The translations under genes were made by a program, and so were the position numbers. The notes under the pieces were generated by a model. It ran no database searches and was not told the origin of the DNA. It saw only the letters and a list, made by a program, of their open reading frames with translations. From positions 1,178,001 to 1,242,000 of the forward strand of contig NZ_CP034834.1 in NCBI RefSeq assembly GCF_004014715.1: 64,000 nucleotides of DNA, written 5' to 3'. Source of the DNA: Pseudoalteromonas sp. R3 (GTDB taxonomy: Bacteria > Pseudomonadota > Gammaproteobacteria > Enterobacterales > Alteromonadaceae). This document shows positions 18,801 to 27,800 of this stretch, piece after piece. Position 1 is the first letter of the stretch. Every line of letters starts with the position of its first letter.

Positions 18801-21800
18801 TCGACAGCAGGTGGTGGGCACCGTTATTAACAATGCGCAGGGTGAGCTGAAACTAAGCTTTAACAGTAGTGCCACCACTTCGATTGCTACCAATGTGCTG
18901 CGTAATATTTCCTATCAGAGTAGCTCTGAACATCCCGACGAATCCATTGCGCTTAAAATCACCTTTAATGATGGTAAAGCAGACAACTCGGGCAACAGTC
19001 AGGTTAATTTGTCCGTTACTCGATTAAATGATGCGCCGACGGATATCACCTGGACTCTCGAGTCGGGTGTGACCTTACCGCTCAAGCAGTCTTTGCTCGG
19101 TGAATACAATATTTCTAACCCCGGAGCACTGTTAACCCTGTCCGCCACAGATGTCGATATGACGGATAATCATATATTCACGCTGGTTTATTCCGGTCAG
19201 GGGGCACAAGGCTGCGATAATACGACGACATCAAAGTCTTTCTTGGTCAATGACAATGTGTTGTATGTCAGAAAAGACGCTGAGCCAAAAGAGCACCCAG
19301 TATGTGTGACTGCAACGGACAGCGCAGGTGCCGTTGTCCGTAAAAAACTGTTGATCAACATCATTGATGATGTTGCGCCATCTGTCGATTCAGTCTCTTT
19401 GAGTCGTGATAGCTATGGTGACAGCCAAAAACGCCATGTTGCGTTTAAATTTCATGGGGCAACGGACGTCGCTTTTGATTATACCTATGTGATAAGCAGT
19501 GAAAACGGTGGCGAGGTATCTGCTAACGGGCAATATGCACTTGCGAGTTCATTGCAGAATAAAAATATCGATATCAGCAGTCTGAAGGATGGCAAAATAA
19601 CACTGGCTGTGACACTCAGAGACTCTTTAGGGAATATTTCAGCGCCATTTACAACCACAGCAGAACTCGACACCACTGCACCAAATGGTTTTAATGCAGC
19701 ACTGAATAAAACCCTGTTTAACGAACAAAGCGCGGCGCAGGCAAGTTTTGACATCAGCGCGGCTGAAATCGGGGCACAATTTAACTATACCATTACCAGT
19801 AGCAACGGTGGCCCGGCGGTTACCGGCTCTGGCACCATCGAAAGTGCGGCGCAAACCATTTCACCTGTTGATCTTCGAGGCCTGAATGATGGTGAGCTGA
19901 CCCTGTCGGTCACGTTAACTGATGTGGCGGGTAACACCTCAGCAGCACAAACCAGTTTTGCCCGTTTAGACTCAGCTGCTCCCGGCATTGCTACGTTTAG
20001 AGCCTCTCTTGCCAAGCTAAATAAAGACGGCACTGCGGTGGTTGATATTGTGCTGGGTGAGCCAAGTGATGACTTTGATATCAGCGACCTTGAGGCCGCA
20101 GGCGGCACACTGACTGGATTTACAAAGCTGAGCCCTACCGTCTATCAGGTAACCTATGTGCCCGCAGTTAATTCTAGTACTGCTGGTTCACTTAAAATTA
20201 AAGCCGGTGCGTTTACAGATGCAGCAGGGAATACCAACACCGCAGCGCCTGTGCTTAATTTTGACATTGATACTCAGGCACCAAACCAACCCAATGTGGT
20301 TGTCAGTGGCACGGCGTTTAATGCAGAAACCATTAAAGATGGCTTGTTTAGACTGCTGGGCGCTGAGCAAGGTGCAACGTATCAGTGGACTATGCAGTCG
20401 CTAAGTGGTCGTGGTGATATTAATACTGCTGAGCAAGTTGTTCGTTTTGACTCAGACAGCAATGGTATCCAAAACATGAACGATGGCACTTTATCGCTGT
20501 CGGTCACTGTGATTGACGGCCATGGTAATGAATCACAGCCGTTCACTCAGGATATTGTATACGAGAATGTTAAGCCTGTACTGGATATTGTCGCCTCTGA
20601 GACCGTATTTGGCAGGTCCGCAGTGAGCTTTGAATTTACTGTCAGCGAAGCAATTCTAGGCTTTGAGCATGGCGATTTACAAGCCAGCTCCGGTTCCTTC
20701 AGCGAGTTTAAAGCTCTGGGCAACAACCGATACAGCGCCCAGTATAAAGCCGCAACTGATATCAGCGGTGCTGTCACCGTATCCGTCGCAGAAGGAGCAT
20801 TTGCGGATAAAGCAGGTAACAAAGTCGCACTGACGAGCAAGCAATTTAACATCGATACCCAGGCACCAACCGGTTATGCAGTGACGCTGGATAAAGACGT
20901 TTACAACAGCTCTGCAAGCACTATTCGCTTTGATTTGAGCGGCGGCGAAGCCGGTGCAACCTATGCTTATACGCTGAGCAGCGACGGCCACAGCGTAACT
21001 GGTAAGGGCACCCTTGACAGCGCGCAGCAGCAAGTGGTTATTACCGATATCGAGAACCTTAACGACGGACCGCTGAGCCTGTCTGTGACGCTGACCGATA
21101 AGGCTGGTAATGCCGGTGTGGCAGCAGTGAACACGGCAATCCTGGATACCGCAGCGCCAAGTGGCCACGACGTAACCTTAGATCAGCAAACCTACAATTT
21201 AGCCAATCGCGATGCGGCGAGCTTTAGCTTTAGCGGCGCCGAAGTGGGCGCGACATATGCTTACACGCTGACCAGCACAGGTGGCGGTGAACTGACCGGC
21301 ACTGAGACTATCACAGCGGCGAACCAGCAAGTTAATATTGCGAACCTCAGCCAGCTTAAAGACGGCACCCTGAGTTTGTCGGTGGTCGTAACCGATAGTG
21401 CGGGCAATGCGGCAGAAGCACAGGTTAAACAAGCCAAGCTGGATGCAACCGCACCGACTATTACCACTTTGAGTGCGTCACAGACCGCCCTTAAAGCGGG
21501 CGAGACCAGCGTGATCACCATTGGTCTGAGCGAAGCCGTTAGCGACTTTAATAAGGCATTACTGAACGTGGCGGGCGGAACTGTGTCTGAGCTGGAGCAG
21601 ATCAGCGACACCAGCTATCGTACCGTGTTCACGCCGAGCGAGAACTCGCAAGCCGCGGGCTCCATTGCCATTGCCGCTGGCAAGTTTAACGATGCAGCGG
21701 GCAATCCTAATCTGGCTTCTGACACCCTGACTCTGAACATAGATACCCAGGCTCCGGGTAATCACAGTGTGGCGTTTGGCGCACCTTATTACCATGGTAC

Positions 21801-24800
21801 GAATGCCAATGCGGCCAGCATTACGCTGGGCGATGCCGAAGTGGGCAGCCGTTATCACTATGTGATCAGCAGCGCGCAGGGCGGCCTGCCGGTGTCTGCA
21901 CAGGGTGACGTCACTGAGTCAAACCAGACTATCAGCGGTATCGACCTGAGCAATCTGAATGATGGCCAGTTGAGCGTGACAGTGACCCTGACCGACCCGG
22001 CAGGCAATGTCTCTGAAGTGGCTTCAGCGACTGCAATACTTGATACCGCCGCGCCACAAGTGGTGAGCCTGACGTCTAACGACCCGGCACTGAAAGTCGG
22101 TGAGCAGGCGTTGATCACCATTGTACTGAGCGAGCCCAGTGAAGATTTTGTACTGGAAGACATCAGCTGGAGCAGTGGTAACCTGAGCGAGTTTAAGGCA
22201 CTTAATGCGACCACCTATCAGGCGACCTTTACGCCAGATGAGAATACTGAAGGTGATGTGACCATCAGCATTGCAGCGGGGGTATTCAATGACGCGGCAG
22301 GCAATGCCAATACGGCAGCAGAGCCGTTGGTGTTGAGCCAGGATACGACAGCCCCAAGCGGTCAGTCGGTCAGTATCGACCAGACCTTGATCAACCGTGA
22401 TAACGAAACCGCTATGAGCTTCACCCTGAATGGGCTCGAAGGCAAAGGTATGCTGACTTATCAGGTCAGTGATGGCACCACCTCGGTGGGCAGTCAGTCG
22501 CCTGTTAGCATCACAGCAACCACGCAAAGTGTTACCGGAATTGATGTCTCTGCATTGGCAGAAGGGCGTCTGATCCTGACCGTTGTGGTATACGACGACG
22601 CGAACAACGCAGGTGAGCCTGTAACGGCCTCGGTGACCAAAAAGTACAATGTGGCCCCGGTGCTGTCGGGCACACCACAAACCACAGTAAACGAAGATGC
22701 CGAGTATGTGTTTGAACCGCAGCTTACAGACCCGGACAGCGATGACACCCATACCTTTGTGATCAGCAACAAACCAGACTGGGCAAGCTTTGATGAGCAA
22801 ACCGGTAAGCTGAGCGGTACGCCAGGCGATGAGCACGTTGGCAACTACGAGCAAATCGTTATCACCGTCAATGATGGTAAAGCCGAGCACGCACTGAGCG
22901 CATTCAACATTGAAGTGGTTAACACTAATGATGCGCCTGTAGCACAAGACTTTAGCTTTACACTGGATGAAGCTGAGCAGCTGGTGGTGGCATTGGAGCA
23001 GGGCCTGCTGAGCACAGCAACGGATGATGACTTAGACAGCGAAGACAGCCTGAGCGCTGTGGTGGTGGGCCAGCCGCAGTTTGGTACTTTGCTACTGAAC
23101 GCAGACGGCAGCTTCACTTATAGCCATGATGGCAGCGAAAATCACAGTGACAGTTTCACTTATCAGGTGAAAGATGCCGCAGGTGAACTGTCTCAGACTC
23201 GCACTGTAGCGCTGACTGTTACCCCAGTAGCTGATGCCCCTGTTGTACTTGACGATACTTTGGCGGTCACAGAAGACACGCCGAACACCATAGACCTGCT
23301 GGAGAACGATTCTGATGCAGAAAATGATATGGTGGCAGCCTCTGCGGCCGTAGTAACTGAGCCTCAGCTGGGTAGTTACACCATCACCAATGGTAAGCTG
23401 ACTTATACGCCTAACGAAAATGCCACGGGTCAGGATTCACTGACCTATACGGTAAAAGATGCGGCAGGTAATACTTCCAAAGCGGCCACGCTGACCATCA
23501 GCATTGCGGCGGTGAACGATCAGCCTGTTGCCAAAGGCGCGACGTTAACAGTAGAGGAAGACACGCCGAGCGATGAGCTGGATGTACGCACCTTATCGAG
23601 CGATATCGAAGACACCCACCCACAAGGTGAGGTTGCACTGAGCGTGTTGCCGACCAAAGGGGTTGTCACTGTAAACCAGGAGTCTGGCAAGCTGGTGTAT
23701 ACGCCAAACACCAACGCTACGGGTAGTGACGCATTCAGCTATACTATCGCGGACAGCGAAGGCCTGGTGTCTGAGCCGGTTGAAGTGATTGTTAACATTG
23801 GTGCGGTGAACGACCGTCCGGTGGCGGACGGCGACAGCGTCACGCTCAACGAAGACGAAACCGGCACACTGAATATCCTGGACAATGACACAGATGTGGA
23901 AGATCAGGGCTTCAATGGTGCCAACGTGATGCTCGAAGACTTGGGCAATGGCGCAGGTGCCTACACGCTTGCCGACGTGACAGTGCTGGCCGATGGTATG
24001 CTTGAAATCACGCCTAAGGCGGATAAGAACGGCAGCTTTAGCTTTACTTATACCCTAATGGACAGTGAAGGACTGAGCTCTGAGCCTGCAACCGTTACCG
24101 TTGATATCACACCAGTGAATGATGCGCCGGTGGCAGTCGACAACACTGCACAGCTCGAAGAAGAAGGCTCGTATGAAGTCAATGTGTTAGGTAATGACTA
24201 CGACGTGGATGCAAACGACCAGTTAGACCCGAGCAGCGTGACTGTGGTCGCTCAGCCACAAAGTGGTCGAGTTACATTGGCTGAAAGCGGTGCGATTGTC
24301 TATGTACCAAATGCCAACTTTAATGGTCTGGATACCTTTACTTATACAGTGAAAGACACGGCGGGTGTCGTATCGAACGAAGCGCTTGTCACTATGACGG
24401 TCACTCCTGTGAACGATGCGCCAGTGGCAGACGCCCAGGTTCTGGACGTGGATGAAGATGGCAGTGTGCTAATCACCCTGACAGCCAGCGATATTGATGC
24501 AGACGCACTGAGCTATCAAATTGTACAAGGCGTCAACTCAGGCACGCTGACACAGCAAAGTGAAAACAGCTGGCTGTATACGCCAGACACTGACTTCAAC
24601 GGTGAAGACAGCCTGCAATTTGTGGCCTTTGATGGTCAGGCAGAATCTGAGCCGGTGCAAGTCACCCTGAATGTGACTGCCGTGAATGATGCGCCAGAGA
24701 TCAGTGGTACGCCTTCAACCAGTGTGGATCAGGACACTGCTTATCGCTTTACACCGGATGCCAGTGACCTGGATGGCGATACGCTAACCTTCAGCATTGA

Positions 24801-27800
24801 GAATCTGCCTGTCTGGGCTAACTTTGATACACAAAGTGGTACTTTGTCTGGTACACCGAGTCGGGATGATGTGGGCAACTACGCAAACTTAGTGATTAGC
24901 GTGTCGGACGGCGAATTAACGGCATCACTGCCTGCATTTGCCATCGACGTTGGCTATGTGAATGCCAAACCTGCTGCGCAGGGCATGCAAGTGTTTGTGA
25001 ACGAGGATGCCTCCACCAGCTTCAGTGCACCGGTATCGGATCCGGATCAGGATAGCCTGAGTATCTTGGTTACCCAGCAGCCAAGTAATGGTACGCTGAG
25101 CGTACAGGGTACCCTGTTCAGCTATATCCCAGGTGCTAACTTTAACGGCACAGATAGCTTCAGCTATGTGGTGAATGACGGCGAAATGAACTCGGATGAG
25201 GCGCAGGTCAGCATTACGGTGAATGCCGTAAACGATACGCCAGTGGCACAAAACGATGCCTTTAGTTTCAGTCAGGCAGCAAGCAGCTACAGCCTGGATG
25301 TACTGGCAAATGACAGCGATGTGGACTTGGGTGATACCCTGACTCTGGTCGGTGCAAGCGCTTCCATCGGTAGCGTTTCAATCAGCGATGGTCAGCTGGT
25401 GTACCAACCACAGGCAAGCGCGCAGGATACGGCTGTGATCACCTATATGCTAGCGGACAGTGCCGGTGCGCGTGCACAGGCAAATGCAACAGTTGAGATC
25501 ACCGCTTCTTCAGGTATTGCAAATGCGCCCACTCTAACCGTACCTGACGATTTGAGCGTAGACGCAACAGGCCTGTTTACCAAAGTTGATTTAGGTACGG
25601 CTGCTGCCTTTGACAGTAATGGCAACCCTCTGGCGGTCTCGCTGGTGGGGGGCGCGACGGTTTTTGCACCGGGACTGCACCAGGTTTACTGGAAAGCGAC
25701 TGATGGTAATGAGCAGGCTACCGTGAAAAAGCAGACCGTTACCGTGAACCCTTTGGTGTCTCTGAGCAAAGACAGCCAGATTGCGGAAGAGCAAAGCCAC
25801 ACCGTGAAGGTCTTCCTCAATGGTCCGGCACCAAGTTATCCTGTCACTGTTCCATATACAGTGAGTGGCTCTGCTAACGGCAATGATCATGACCTGATTG
25901 ACGGCGAAGTGGTGATTGAGTCGGGCACTGAGGCCAGCATTACCTTTAACGTTTTTGCCGATGGCACAGTCGAAGGCAATGAGAGCATAGTGATCACCCT
26001 GGCTGACTCACTCAATCGCGGTGCTAAGCACAGCACCACAGTGACAGTCGTTGAAGACAACGTCGCGCCTGCGTTGAGTGTAGATACCACACAAAATGGC
26101 CAGTCGCGTACCTTGATTGTTCAAAGTGGTGAACCGGTTGTGGTTGCGGCAACCGCAACCGATGCTAATCCACAGGACAGCATCAGCTACAGCTGGCAAG
26201 CTGCAGATGCACAAATGCTCAACCTGAGCGTTGCAGCGAACCGTTTTGAATTTGACCCAAGCAAGCTTACTGCGGGAATTTACAAACTCAGCGTCACAGC
26301 AACAGATGATGGCACTCCTGCGCTGTCGTCTACTCAGGATATCTATCTGGAGATAGTTGCAAGCCTGCCACAGCTAAGCAGTGTAGACAGTGATGGCGAC
26401 CTTATCCCGGATGATCAGGAAGGCTTTGCCGATTCGGATAACGACGGTATTCCGGACTATTTGGATGCCAATGGCGACTGTAACGTTATTCCTGGCCAAG
26501 TGAAAGACACTGAGCAGTATTTGGTTGAAGGTGAGCCAGGTGTTTGTCTGCGTAAAGGGGCAACTGTGGCACAAAACACAACAGGTGGTGCACAGCTGCT
26601 GGAAACTGAGCTGCCTGAAGATACCGAAGCCACCAACATTGGTGGTGTGTTCGACTTTATTGCAACCGGATTGCCTAAGGCGGGCGATGTTTACGGCATT
26701 GTTATTCCGCAGCGTAAACCCATTCCGGTTAACGCGATTTATCGTAAGTTCCGTGACGGGGAGTGGGTGAATTTTGTGACCACAGATGGCAATGCCGTGC
26801 TCTCGGCTACGGGTGAGCCGGGATACTGTCCGCCTCCGGGTAGCAACGAGTGGCGCGATGGTCTGAACGAAGGTGACTGGTGTGTGCAGTTGCAAATTGT
26901 CGATGGCGGTCCAAACGATGACGACGGGATTGCAAACCGCAGCGTGGTGGACCCCGGTGGTATTGCGGTACTCAAGAGCGATAACACACAACCGGTTGCA
27001 CAGGCCGATACGCTGATCCTGGGTGCGGGTTTGTCAGTGTTTATTGATGTGCTGGAAAACGACCTTGACGCAGATGCAGATCCTCTGACTATCACAGGTG
27101 CCAGCGTCGATTTTGGTGACGTTGAAATCCTGGATAATCAGCTACGTTATACCCCACCTTTGGATTATGTGGGTACGGCGATCATCACTTACAGCATTGC
27201 CGATGGTCAGGGCGGTACGTCCAGCGCCACGGTAACGGTTGAGCTTGTGGTCAATGCAGCGCCGGTAACTCAGCAAGATACTGCCAGCACCAATGATAAA
27301 GCGAGCGTGGTAATTGATGTTCTGGCCAACGATATGGACCCTGATGGCGACACATTAACGCTAATCAGCGCAACGGCAACATATGGTAAGGCGGTCGTAA
27401 ATCTTGACGGTACGCTAAGCTACGAGCCAAAACTCGGCTTTAATGGAGAAGATACAGTGACTTATCAGGTCAAAGACAGTAAGGGCGCGGTGAGTGATGG
27501 TATTGCGAAAGTGACCGTGACGGCCCATCAGGTTGCAACCGTAGAAAACAAATCATCAGGTAGCCTTGGAGGTCTGTTAATGGTCATGGTATCGGCGCTG
27601 GTATTGCGTCGTCGCAAGTCGGCACTACCGGCTTATGCAGTAGTAACGGCCAGCTGTCTGGTCAGTGCTCCTGCACTGGCTGATGCGTGGCGCGTACAAG
27701 CCACGTTAGGGCAGGCTGAGGCGAGTAGTCAGTTCAGTGCATTGCCTGCGGGCACTCAGGCCTCGAACGTGGATGACAGCAGCCAGTCATGGTCAGCCGG

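Noticed and set aside
22024-22947. Long minus-strand ORFs inside the giant gene (up to 307 codons)
   Set aside because: Antisense shadows of a GC-richer repeated coding region; no family signature or ribosome site.
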